Shown piece after piece: positions 53,477-62,043 of a stretch of DNA of 64,000 nucleotides. A program made the position numbers and the translations under genes. The stretch spans positions 1 through 64,000 of the forward strand of contig JBCBSS010000007.1 in the NCBI GenBank assembly GCA_039819065.1, given 5' to 3'. The notes beneath the pieces were generated by a model. That model saw nothing but the letters and a program-made list of their open reading frames with translations. It was not told where the DNA came from and made no database searches. Position 1 is the stretch's first letter; every line of letters begins with the position of its first letter. Origin of the DNA: JBCBSS01 sp039819065 (GTDB lineage Bacteria; Bacteroidota; Bacteroidia; Cytophagales; Cyclobacteriaceae).

Positions 53477-54719
53477 TTATCTGAATAAATTCGCCATACT
53501 CATTGCCGTTCTATTCATTCTCAATACTAAATGCCAGGCGCAATCACGCATCGCCCTCAATGGATACATAACCGATTCGCTTACTTCAGAGCCGTTGGCA
53601 TTTGCTACGATTGGCATTAAGGATAGTCCAATAGCTACCATTAGTAATCTAGAAGGCAGCTTCGTTTTCCACGTGCCACTTAGCCACCAGAATGATACCC
53701 TGTTGATCTCCACCTTAGGCTATGCGACCAAAAGATTATCCATCGCAGACGTAAGGAACAAAGACTTCTTCGAGATTAAATTGACGCAACAAGAAGAGAT
53801 ACTAGATGCTATTGTGATTAGAGATACATTGAGTGCCGAAGAGATCATGAAACTAGCCGTTGAAAGAATACCAATCAACCATGCTAATTTCCCCATTTCT
53901 ATGCAGGCCTTCTACCGAGAGACGCAAGAAGTAGATAGTAGCTATGTGTCTTTGTTAGAAGCTGCCCTCACTATATACGATGAGAATGATCTGAAACGCT
54001 ATAAATCCCCATTACGGACAAGAATCAGGATTGATCAGTTACGTAGAAGTTTCGGCTATACGCATGTTCACAATGATTGGTGGGATGATAATAACCTATT
54101 GATGGCTGCTTACGGGCAGAATCCTATACCTTATGATTTCAAAGCCTTAAAAAAGGGTCAGTACAAAAGAGGAGATAATACTACGCTCAATGACAAATTG
54201 GTCTACGTAATCAACGGTATCGCAGACAACAGTTATTGGCCAGAAACCTACTATATCGAATCCGAATCTTATGCGTTCGTGAAGATTGAAGAAGTATACG
54301 ACATAAAAGCAGACAACGCTAAGGTATGGGAGTTCACCAATAAAGGGCAAAAGGTGGCCGCTAAATTCACGGACCGAAAGCTGATAATGGACTTTAGAAA
54401 ATACCAGGATCGCTACTACCTAAGTAGCTTTACATTCAATGCAGCTCATGTTTATGTCGTTGATGGCGAACCCGACACACATTTTCGTATCAAGCAGGAT
54501 ATTTTGATTAATGATATAGAAATTGAGCGACCATCTAAAGTGGCTCGAAACGAAGCAACTAGGTTGAACCGTACGCTTCAAGACAATAAATATACTTTTG
54601 ATGAGGCCTTCTGGGAGTCCTATAACATGGTACAGGAAACACCCCTTGAGAAAAGGTTAATTGACGATTTACAGAAAGAAGCGGCCTTGAAAGAGCAATT
54701 CAGGATGAGTAAGGAATAG
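53469..54719 (+). CDS. Secreted protein with CarboxypepD_reg-like domain
   Basis: A 416-residue protein with a signal peptide (cleavage near NTKCQAQ) and a carboxypeptidase-regulatory-like domain (about 27-110; IALNGYITDSLTSEPLAFATIGIK, SNLEGSFVFHVP). The remaining 300 residues (MQAFYRETQEVDSSYVSLLEAALTIYDE) resemble proteins of unknown function often found in Bacteroidota. The start overlaps the permease gene by 8 nt, so it is the third gene of the PadR/permease 2 operon. A hairpin terminator follows. Confidence 0.8.
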   Translation: MTNYLNKFAILIAVLFILNTKCQAQSRIALNGYITDSLTSEPLAFATIGIKDSPIATISNLEGSFVFHVPLSHQNDTLLISTLGYATKRLSIADVRNKDFFEIKLTQQEEILDAIVIRDTLSAEEIMKLAVERIPINHANFPISMQAFYRETQEVDSSYVSLLEAALTIYDENDLKRYKSPLRTRIRIDQLRRSFGYTHVHNDWWDDNNLLMAAYGQNPIPYDFKALKKGQYKRGDNTTLNDKLVYVINGIADNSYWPETYYIESESYAFVKIEEVYDIKADNAKVWEFTNKGQKVAAKFTDRKLIMDFRKYQDRYYLSSFTFNAAHVYVVDGEPDTHFRIKQDILINDIEIERPSKVARNEATRLNRTLQDNKYTFDEAFWESYNMVQETPLEKRLIDDLQKEAALKEQFRMSKE

Positions 54720-54794
54720 GAGAATAATGCATTTGTTTATCATTTCAAGCTGCATTTCTAGAACTCGTTCTAATCTGAAACAGCTTGTAAAGAA

Positions 54795-54830
54795 AAAGAG
54801 GATATCTCAATATCCTGAGACATCCTCTTT
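54795..54830. terminator. Convergent terminator hairpin
   Basis: AAAGAGGAT-a-TCTCA (54795-54809) pairs with TGAGA-c-ATCCTCTTT (54816-54830) with one mismatch around a 6-nt loop. It lies between the CarboxypepD_reg gene and the convergent OPT transporter gene. Confidence 0.75.
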
Positions 54831-54853
54831 ATCAATTACTAATTGAAATATTG

Positions 54854-56857
54854 TCAGTCTTTATTAACGTAGGCTCTTGCCGCTAGCCTATATAACCAAA
54901 AACAGAGTGCTCCAAGTACGAGTATTCCCGGCCCAGTACCTAAAGGATCTTTGAGTAATGCCAAAACATTTACATCTTCTGAATAGGCAATAGGAATAGC
55001 AATCAGGATACCCAGTAGCGCCTCTCCGGTAATAAGCCCTGATGCGAATAATAAACCCGTTCTATTACTACGTTGTAGGGAAGCTTGATGTGTGGCATTG
55101 TCAGCATTAGCGCGTTTCGATTTCTGATATCGTGATACCAACCAGGCGATCACACCTCCTAGCATAATAGCACTGTCCAATTGGAATGGCAGGTAAATAC
55201 CGATGGCTACAGCCAATACCGGGATTCTAAAATCAGCACCCCTTTTCTCTTGTATCTTGTCCAATATAATGACCACAATACCCAGAATACCGCCTATGGT
55301 AACGAACGTCCATGGTAGATCACCACTGAAAACACCCTGGGCCACGCTTTGCATTAAGAAAGCCTGAGGTGCAGTTAAAGCCTTAGGGCGATCTTCGGTA
55401 GGTACGCCAAAACCAAAGGCTGTATTCAAAAGCTCAAGCACCAGAGGTAGGATGAAGGCCGCTGAGACGACACCAATCATCTGCATGATCTGTTGATTTC
55501 TCGGTGTGGCACCCAGTATATTACCGGCTTTGAGATCTTGCATATTGTCACCTGCTATCGCGGCGGCGCAGGCTACGACCGAACCAATTAAGATGGCTGC
55601 TGCAGGTCCTTTCTGAGCATCCGAGCCCAAAAGTGCTAGTAGAGTCAAGGAAGATGTGAGCACTGTCGCAATAGTAACACCAGAAATAGGGTTGTTTGAA
55701 CTACCTACCAGACCAGCCATGTATCCAGCTACTGCCGCGAACAAGAAACCAGCAAATACCATCACAATAGCCATAAAGGCAGTTACAGTCACCTGTTCTA
55801 TTTCTCTCACGTAGATGGCAAAAACAGGGACGATCATGATACCAATACCCATGATCACCCATTTGAAAGGTGTATCCATTTCTGTTCTCGGTACCTCTTC
55901 TGACTTATTGCTGCTTTTGAAAGCAGCAACACCTTGCCTGAGTGAATCCCCTATGGTTTTACGAAGACTGATCAGTGTCCAGAGACCTCCTACGAGCATA
56001 GCTCCAACACCCAGATATCTAATTTTAGTAGCAAAAATCGCCTTACCCAGATCCATAGAACTAACCTGATCAGCTGGTTTAGTGATGGCACCTGAAGCGA
56101 TGAATTCCTGGATCAAATTGTCGGTACCTACAATACCAATAACAGTAGGTACACCAATCCACCAACTGATCACACCGCCGGCAAAGATCAATATCGCTAC
56201 TTTGATACCAACAATATAACCTACAGCCACAAGGGCGGGAGAGAGGTTAATACCGAAGTAGAGGAATGCTTTTTTTGATAGAAGGGTACTTTTCTCCAAT
56301 ACCTCTTCCCATATTTTGAAACCAAGCGTGCTCAGTTTTGCCAAACCACCGATGATGGCTCCGAAAGCAAGGTACTTGATCGCCTTACCACCTTCTTCCC
56401 CTGACTTTAGTACCTCTGAGGTAGCAACCCCTTCAGGGAATTTTAGTTTTTGCTTTACGATCAAGGCAGAACGTAACGGAATGGTAAATAATACACCCAA
56501 TACACCACCACATAACGATATCAATGCCGTTTCCCAATAGTTGAACTCGTCCCAATAGCCCATTAAAACAAGTGCTGGGAAAGTGAATATCACCCCAGCA
56601 GCCAGTGATTCTCCAGCTGAAGCTGAGGTCTGGACGATGTTGTTTTCCAGGATGTTGTTCTTTCTGAATAGCTTTAGTGCTGCCATTGAGATTACGGCAG
56701 CAGGGATTGATGCTGATACAGTCATCCCGGCAAAAAGCCCTAAGTAAGTATTAGCCGCTGATAAGGCCACAGATAATAAAGCGCCAAGAATAACCGCTTT
56801 TATGGTGATTTCCGGCAGTTTCTTGGACGCCGGAATGTACGGTTTATTTTCTTCCAT
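54854..56857 (-). CDS. OPT-family oligopeptide transporter
   Basis: A 667-residue protein with about 15 membrane segments. The start EITIKAVILGALLSVALSAANTYLGLFAGMTVSASIPAAVISM is characteristic of the bacterial OPT branch, as are NNIVQTSASAGESLAAGVIFTFPAL and SSNNPISGVTIATVLTSSL. Members import oligopeptides or metal-chelator complexes driven by a proton gradient. The substrate is unknown. Single-gene unit. Confidence 0.92.
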   Translation of the reverse strand: MEENKPYIPASKKLPEITIKAVILGALLSVALSAANTYLGLFAGMTVSASIPAAVISMAALKLFRKNNILENNIVQTSASAGESLAAGVIFTFPALVLMGYWDEFNYWETALISLCGGVLGVLFTIPLRSALIVKQKLKFPEGVATSEVLKSGEEGGKAIKYLAFGAIIGGLAKLSTLGFKIWEEVLEKSTLLSKKAFLYFGINLSPALVAVGYIVGIKVAILIFAGGVISWWIGVPTVIGIVGTDNLIQEFIASGAITKPADQVSSMDLGKAIFATKIRYLGVGAMLVGGLWTLISLRKTIGDSLRQGVAAFKSSNKSEEVPRTEMDTPFKWVIMGIGIMIVPVFAIYVREIEQVTVTAFMAIVMVFAGFLFAAVAGYMAGLVGSSNNPISGVTIATVLTSSLTLLALLGSDAQKGPAAAILIGSVVACAAAIAGDNMQDLKAGNILGATPRNQQIMQMIGVVSAAFILPLVLELLNTAFGFGVPTEDRPKALTAPQAFLMQSVAQGVFSGDLPWTFVTIGGILGIVVIILDKIQEKRGADFRIPVLAVAIGIYLPFQLDSAIMLGGVIAWLVSRYQKSKRANADNATHQASLQRSNRTGLLFASGLITGEALLGILIAIPIAYSEDVNVLALLKDPLGTGPGILVLGALCFWLYRLAARAYVNKD

Positions 56858-57072
56858 CTACAAGTTGGTTTAGTTTTTTCGACGCAAAAGATAGTTGAAC
56901 ACATGCAGTTTACAAAATATGATCTTACGATCGGTAACATGCAATATTTGAAGCTTCTGCGAAAGGCAGTGCCGGGAATATGGTGGGCAGGGCTTATGAC
57001 AATGCTTATTCTGACTTCAATAAGCAGTACAAGACAGAATAATCTTTAACTTGATGTTTTAAATAATTATTA

Positions 57073-57630
57073 ATGAGATTTTACTTCACCGCTCTCTTCT
57101 TCAGTTTACTGGTCTTGGCAACGTCATGCACGGAAGAGCCAATGACTGAATCTGAAAAATCCATTCTTGTCACTGCTAAAGATTTTGAAGATTATGGTTT
57201 TCGTTTTGCCAACGCAGATAGCATTGGCATTTTTACTAAAACCACTTTTTTTGATGGATCGATAGAACTGGATTACGAATTTGAATACCTGGACGACGAT
57301 GAGAATGCCATGTACCTCAGCCATACCATTTCTCTAGAAAAGAATGCAGCAGATGCCACGGCAACTTATGCAGGAGAGAGTATTGGTACTAGTGTCGGAC
57401 TGTTGACCGGAGTAGAATTTGAGGAATTGGACCATGTGTTCTCATATGGTGATAAATCCTCTTTTAACTTACTGAGATCAGAAGGTTATCCAATAGGCAA
57501 TTTCTTTCACTACCGTAAAGGTAGCTATGTTTACACCCTGTGGATATCAGGTGTTTACTTCGATGACCGAAGTAGCTGGGAAACTTTCATCATGCCGAAA
57601 ATCAAGGTGATGGAAAACTTCAAAAGATAG
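57073..57630 (+). CDS. Lipoprotein of unknown function
   Basis: A 185-residue lipoprotein with the signal MRFYFTALFFSLLVLATSC and lipidation at C19. The rest is acidic and beta-rich (FEYLDDDENAMYLSHTISLEK, FHYRKGSYVYTLWISGVYF). No known motif is evident. It ends 4 nt before the convergent EamA gene stop, so it shares its 3' region with that operon. A 35-codon open frame ending NKQYKTE lies just upstream (56938-57042) and may be a gene remnant or chance. Confidence 0.7.
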   Translation: MRFYFTALFFSLLVLATSCTEEPMTESEKSILVTAKDFEDYGFRFANADSIGIFTKTTFFDGSIELDYEFEYLDDDENAMYLSHTISLEKNAADATATYAGESIGTSVGLLTGVEFEELDHVFSYGDKSSFNLLRSEGYPIGNFFHYRKGSYVYTLWISGVYFDDRSSWETFIMPKIKVMENFKR

Positions 57631-57634
57631 ACTA

Positions 57635-58579
57635 TCAGGTGCTTTCCAGCTGTCTTTTGATCTCCTTCCGTTTCTGAACGGCAAATGAGTAATTGACCAT
57701 AAATACCCCGGATAAAATAATAAACAGTGCCAGTATGGTCTGAACAGTAATCGGTTCATCCCGGAAAAACCACCCTAACAATGTGGCTACGATAGGGTTC
57801 ACGTAAGCATATGTACCCACCTGGGCCGGAGGCTTGACACCCACCAACCAGATGTATGCAGAAAACGCTATGATGGTTCCGAAAAATACCAGGTAAGCTA
57901 GTGCAGCCCATGAGACCAAAGACACTTCACCAAATTGGAACCCAATAGTCTCTCCGGAGAAAAGAGATACCAATATGGTCACCACACCACTTGATAACAT
58001 TTGAATGGTTATTCTGGCAAAAGAATTATTTGGATGCTTTGCACTACGCATGAAAATGGTACCGCTACTCCAGAATATAGGAGCTGATATCAGCACAATG
58101 AAAGCAATCACCAGATAGCCCGAGTCATTGGTTTTGAAACCTTCGTCAAAGCCGATGAGAAAAGCCACCCCGGCAAAACCGATGATCAGACCAATTATCA
58201 GCAATGGATCGGTGGTTATCTTTTTCCATTGTTGCTTATCTAATGCTACCAACCAGATAGGAAGTGAAGCAATCACAATGGCCGCAATACTGGAAGGAAT
58301 GTATTGCTCAGCCCATGCCACAGACATGTTTCCTCCCACCAATAGTAGGATACCACTAATCGATGCATTAATGATCTCTTTGCGAGGAGGCACTTTCACC
58401 TTTTTCAATTTGGCAATGGCGAACAGTAATACCCCGGCGGACAAGAACCTTAGACCGGACATTAGAAATGGCGGAATAGTCTCAATGGCGTAGGCTATAC
58501 CGAGATAAGTAGAACCCCAGATGATATACACGGCTGCGAAACCGAGTATAACATGAATTAATTTTGGTTGCTCATTCAT
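57635..58579 (-). CDS. EamA/DMT-family transporter in an operon with Lrp
   Basis: A 314-residue protein with ten membrane segments in two EamA repeats (about 8-140 and 160-300): YIIWGSTYLGIAYAIETIPPFLMSGLRFL at the start, and AQVGTYAYVNPIVATLLGWFFRDEPIT near the end, which is the RarD/YdcZ-like conserved segment. It overlaps the Lrp gene by 8 nt. Lrp/EamA pairs usually export amino acids or other metabolites, which is the likely role. Confidence 0.9.
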   Translation of the reverse strand: MNEQPKLIHVILGFAAVYIIWGSTYLGIAYAIETIPPFLMSGLRFLSAGVLLFAIAKLKKVKVPPRKEIINASISGILLLVGGNMSVAWAEQYIPSSIAAIVIASLPIWLVALDKQQWKKITTDPLLIIGLIIGFAGVAFLIGFDEGFKTNDSGYLVIAFIVLISAPIFWSSGTIFMRSAKHPNNSFARITIQMLSSGVVTILVSLFSGETIGFQFGEVSLVSWAALAYLVFFGTIIAFSAYIWLVGVKPPAQVGTYAYVNPIVATLLGWFFRDEPITVQTILALFIILSGVFMVNYSFAVQKRKEIKRQLEST

Positions 58580-59045
58580 CAGTGTTATTGGTGTTGCTAT
58601 CGATTACAAGTTTTGTGTCTTCTTTCAAGGTGTCGAGCACAATCAGTGTTTTGGTAGAAGTGATCGTACCGATTTGACCTAATTTTTCTTTCATGAAATC
58701 AGAAAGCGATTTGGCGTCGCACGCGCGCACTTTGATCAGTTGACAATCTTCACCGGCTACTTCGTGTAGCTCGAGTATTTCGGGCAACGCCAGCAAGGCA
58801 TCGGTGGTCTCGCAACTGCCGGGTTTATCGATTGAGCGAATGAGGATAAAGGCCAATAACCTCAGCTCCAATGCCGCTGGATCAATTTCCGCTTTATAAC
58901 TCTTGATTACTCCTTTCTTTTCGAGCTTGCGTACTCTTTCTAATACGCCAGATGGTGCCATTCCCACCTCACGAGCCAGTTCAGCATTTTGTATTCTGGC
59001 ATTCTCCTGTAAAAGGCTTATTATCTTCAGATCTATCTCGTCCAT
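58572..59045 (-). CDS. Lrp/AsnC-family transcriptional regulator
   Basis: A 157-residue protein with an N-terminal helix-turn-helix (DEIDLKIISLLQENARIQNAELAREVGMAPSGVLERVRKLEKKG, about 2-45) and the RAM ligand-binding domain (AFILIRSIDKPGS through LHEVAGEDCQLIKVRACDAKSL). It overlaps the downstream EamA exporter. A 15-bp palindrome overlaps its start codon, suggesting autoregulation and control of the exporter by an amino acid. Confidence 0.93.
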   Translation of the reverse strand: MDEIDLKIISLLQENARIQNAELAREVGMAPSGVLERVRKLEKKGVIKSYKAEIDPAALELRLLAFILIRSIDKPGSCETTDALLALPEILELHEVAGEDCQLIKVRACDAKSLSDFMKEKLGQIGTITSTKTLIVLDTLKEDTKLVIDSNTNNTDE

Positions 59046-59104
59046 TTCGAATATAATTCTGTTTATTTAATAATTTTACGAATTATATTCGAAAAAAGTT
59101 ATCA
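59045..59104. promoter_or_regulatory. 15-bp inverted repeat at the lrp start, probable Lrp operator
   Basis: TTTCGAATATAATTC (59045-59059) and GAATTATATTCGAAA (59090-59104) are perfect reverse complements separated by 30 nt, centre to centre 45 bp. The arm nearest the gene begins at the ATG itself. The geometry (long AT-rich arms about four helical turns apart) fits an Lrp-type dimer pair. Confidence 0.7.
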
Positions 59105-59345
59105 AACTCTGAAATATTTTAGCTGATTAGGTCATCGTTGCTTTTAACGAGGTAATGCCATCCACAGAAGTTTCTTCAGAAATGGTGGCTTGCCAAGAAA
59201 TTGATAATCCCTTATTTCGCGAGAGATGACTTTTGTTATATAAAGTCTCTGATAGGCTGCAACGGCCTAACCAAACCAAATTGAATTCGGATTAGAAATG
59301 TCAGGAAGTTATAGAGAAGTGTTAGAGCGGACTATGCCGCTGTTG
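59105..59345. other. Gene-free interval between lrp and a TonB-dependent receptor
   Basis: No open frame, promoter or strong terminator was recognised in this stretch. The end of the receptor gene at 59346 is not followed by an obvious hairpin. Confidence 0.4.
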
Positions 59346-61709
59346 CTAATTTAGCCAGTTGCCGAATTTTAACCCCATGAATAAAGTAATCGGCCTGGCC
59401 GGGCCATAAACGAAATCTGAATCCCTTTGTGGGCCAGCATCAAATTCGGGCTGATAACTGTTCAGTAAATTCTGAACTCCGGTGTTGAGTTGGATCTTGT
59501 AGCCACCTTTCAACTTAAAGGTATATGAGAACTTGGTGTTTAACTCAAAGAAATCCTGGCCATCGACCAAGTCAATAAAGCCTGTTTCGCTTACCACTCT
59601 TGGTACAACCATATCGCCAGTATAAACACCGGTTATACTAACAGAAAAGGCATCGGTTGGATTGATAATAGAAGAGAAGAACCCATAACGGGTAGGTGTT
59701 CTTACAAAATTATCAACAAAAACAGCCTGTTCGCTACTTGGGCCACCTTCTTCTGGCTCAAAAAGCACTTGTGATTCGTCGTAGCGATTGTTTTGTAAGG
59801 TGAATCCGCCTTGAAATTGAAATTGTTTAGATGGTACTATTTGCACCTCTACGTTAGTGCCAGTTACCGTAGCTCCGGTTCCATTTCTCACTTCTTCCAG
59901 AATGGATCCGTTGCCGATAACAGCACCCGTACTTACACTGACGAATGGGTTGTTGAGTTCAGTGTGGAAACCTTCAACTAATACCTGAACATCCGTTCTA
60001 CCAATTACCTTGTCGTAACTTAGTGATAAGGTGTAGGCATCAGAAGTCTCCTTATCCAAGCCTTCCGAAAGTATAATGAATTGCGGCTCACCACCCACTG
60101 ATGAAATGTGTAAATCTTCATCAAAAGCTTGTGGAGCCCTGAAGCCTCTGGCATAGGACGCTCTCAGTTGCAAGTTCTTTCTTAGATCGTACATCATTGT
60201 CACCCTGGGACTGAATACCGAAACATCTGGCGACGTCTCCCTTGAGATATCGTCGATTAGGTATTGCCCATTAACTGAAGTGAAGTCATAGCGCCCACCT
60301 AAGAGTGTTTTCAATTTTGAAGAGATCTGCCATTCATACTGAGCGAAAATTCCCAGGGTGTTTACCTGTTGGTCGATCAATCGGTTGTATCCTGGAATCC
60401 TATCTTCTACACTATAGTTTTGGAACTCGACTCCTCCTACCAAAACATCAGACTCGTTAATGTTTTTAGTGAGCTGAAACCCGGAAACCAATGAAAAGTC
60501 ATCGGTACCACCATAAGCATTAGAGGCAAGCAGACTGTCTGCTTCAGTCATTCCACCCCCAAGCCCTCCATAGTAACTCCTTCTATCCGTGTTTTGTATG
60601 GAAGAGTAGAATGAATACTTATAAGTCCGATCTTTACTGAATAAGTCATAGGTAAGCCCACCAAAAACAGTTTGGTGATCTAGCTGCTCAGTGATATTCG
60701 TAAGATGTGGAGGTAAATCAAATAGGTCACCGCCTCTTCTGAATTCGTTAACACTAGTAAAATCCAAAGTGATCTTAGAGCGATCCGAAGGCTTTAGAAA
60801 AGCCTTGATGCCGAAAGAATTGTTCTCAAGCAAGGTAATTTCGGAGAAGCCGTCAGCATTGGCATCGAAATAATCTCTGTCCCTAAATGTGCCGAAGAAA
60901 GAGATGCCGCGTTGCAGGTCATCACTCACCTGTGAGCCATTAAAAGAAAGAAGATAATCAGGCACTTCCCCATCAATTAATGAGAAGTTTGTATTGACCT
61001 GGAATTCGTTAAGTATAGGGTCTTTTGTAATGATGTTGATCGTACCAGCTATTGCGTTTGAACCGTAGAGCGCAGAACCGCCCCCTTTTACCACCTCGAT
61101 TCTATCTATCGCACTGGTGGGAATTTGTTCAAGCCCATAGACGCCATTCACCGCGGAAAACACAGCCCTGCCATTGATTAATATCTGAGAGTAAGCCCCT
61201 TCAAGGCCGTTGAGGCGCACCTGCGTGAATCCACAGTTTTGACAGTTAGCCTCTACACGCAGCCCGGGCTGAAATACAATTCCTTCCGCGACACTAAATG
61301 ACTGTGATGCATCGAATATTTTTTGATCGACGACATTGACCACAACAGGAGATTCCTTCCTGCTTCTTTCATATCGGGTGCCGCTAACCACCACATTCTC
61401 CAACCCCAAAATGTCCTCCTCAAGTTTGAATGATAGCTCTAGTGCCTGTCCGGCATTTAATGTAACTCGTTGCTTAAGCGTTTTGTATCCAACAAAACTG
61501 GCTATCAGCACATGATCGCCTGGTTGAATTTCAGTGATATTAAAAAGCCCTGACTCGTTGGTTAATGCGCCAATAGTAGTCCCTTCTATTTTCACGCTTG
61601 CACCCACTATTTCGCCTTCCTGTGACTCAACTCTACCCGAGATAGAACCGGTCTTCTGGGCGAATACAACGCTCGGAAGTAACAACATCAACCACAACAG
61701 CTTTTTCAT
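59346..61709 (-). CDS. TonB-dependent receptor with CarboxypepD_reg-like domain
   Basis: The 787-residue protein has a signal peptide (MKKLLWLMLLLPSVVFAQ), a carboxypeptidase-regulatory-like domain (about 22-110), a plug (about 115-230) with a VEANCQNCGFTQVRLNGL segment and a 22-stranded barrel ending ARPITLFMGLKFGNWLN. The plug begins with the usual NVVVSGTRYERSRKESP. It imports a ligand such as a siderophore, cobalamin or a sugar through the outer membrane with TonB energy. The CxxC-like pair in the plug is notable. A strong promoter lies at 61728-61758. Confidence 0.92.
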   Translation of the reverse strand: MKKLLWLMLLLPSVVFAQKTGSISGRVESQEGEIVGASVKIEGTTIGALTNESGLFNITEIQPGDHVLIASFVGYKTLKQRVTLNAGQALELSFKLEEDILGLENVVVSGTRYERSRKESPVVVNVVDQKIFDASQSFSVAEGIVFQPGLRVEANCQNCGFTQVRLNGLEGAYSQILINGRAVFSAVNGVYGLEQIPTSAIDRIEVVKGGGSALYGSNAIAGTINIITKDPILNEFQVNTNFSLIDGEVPDYLLSFNGSQVSDDLQRGISFFGTFRDRDYFDANADGFSEITLLENNSFGIKAFLKPSDRSKITLDFTSVNEFRRGGDLFDLPPHLTNITEQLDHQTVFGGLTYDLFSKDRTYKYSFYSSIQNTDRRSYYGGLGGGMTEADSLLASNAYGGTDDFSLVSGFQLTKNINESDVLVGGVEFQNYSVEDRIPGYNRLIDQQVNTLGIFAQYEWQISSKLKTLLGGRYDFTSVNGQYLIDDISRETSPDVSVFSPRVTMMYDLRKNLQLRASYARGFRAPQAFDEDLHISSVGGEPQFIILSEGLDKETSDAYTLSLSYDKVIGRTDVQVLVEGFHTELNNPFVSVSTGAVIGNGSILEEVRNGTGATVTGTNVEVQIVPSKQFQFQGGFTLQNNRYDESQVLFEPEEGGPSSEQAVFVDNFVRTPTRYGFFSSIINPTDAFSVSITGVYTGDMVVPRVVSETGFIDLVDGQDFFELNTKFSYTFKLKGGYKIQLNTGVQNLLNSYQPEFDAGPQRDSDFVYGPARPITLFMGLKFGNWLN

Positions 61710-61727
61710 GTCTTTGATATTTTTTAC

Positions 61728-61758
61728 AAATTTAAAAATAATTTAAAATTGAGCAAAA
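61728..61758 (-). promoter_or_regulatory. Promoter of the TonB-dependent receptor gene
   Basis: On the minus strand TTTG (61758-61755) is followed after 19 nt by TAAATTTG (61735-61728), a perfect fit. Transcription would begin near 61721, about 12 nt before the ATG, leaving almost no leader. Confidence 0.7.
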
Positions 61759-61859
61759 AATATTTTTAGGCTTGACTAAAAATTAAAACATATATCACAT
61801 GCTTATATCCTAATGATGGGATTCTACGGGTTTTAAAAAAAAGATATAGTGCTAGAAAA

Positions 61860-61886
61860 GAAAAACCCCGGCCGCCTGACCGGGGT
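61860..61886 (-). terminator. GC-rich terminator of the possible small RNA
   Basis: On the minus strand ACCCCGG pairs with CCGGGGT around an 8-nt loop (outer pair 61886/61865) followed by TTTTTC. It lies 151 nt before the next receptor gene start. Confidence 0.75.
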
Positions 61887-61920
61887 AAGAAACAACAACC
61901 TAATGTAATGGGCATTACAT
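61861..61920 (-). ncRNA. Possible small RNA with its own promoter and terminator
   Basis: On the minus strand a near-consensus promoter (TTTG 61956-61953, 19 nt, TATCTTCG 61933-61926) would start a transcript near 61919. It would contain a palindrome ATGTAATG/CATTACAT (61920-61903), a linker with TTGTTGTTTC and a GC-rich hairpin CCCCGG/CCGGGG (61885-61866) followed by five U. The resulting RNA would be about 60 nt and carries no convincing protein frame. A leader or second terminator for the neighbouring receptor transcripts is the alternative. Confidence 0.4.
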
Positions 61921-61925
61921 GTTGG

Positions 61926-61956
61926 CGAAGATAGTCTTTACTTGAAGTAATCCAAA
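61926..61956 (-). promoter_or_regulatory. Promoter of the possible small RNA
   Basis: TTTG (61956-61953) and TATCTTCG (61933-61926) are separated by exactly 19 nt; the -7 box differs from TAnnTTTG at one base. Confidence 0.45.
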
Positions 61957-61990
61957 TTTTCTTCGAATTTCATTTAAAAATTCAAAAAAT

Positions 61991-62020
61991 AAAAAAGCCC
62001 GGAATACTACTCCGGGCTTT
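61991..62020 (-). terminator. Terminator of the window-end TonB-dependent receptor
   Basis: AAAGCCCGGA (61994-62003) and TCCGGGCTTT (62011-62020) form a perfect 10-bp stem and run into T on the minus strand, 24 nt after the receptor stop. Confidence 0.9.
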
Positions 62021-62043
62021 CGTTTTGTTTTAGGTAATTATGG

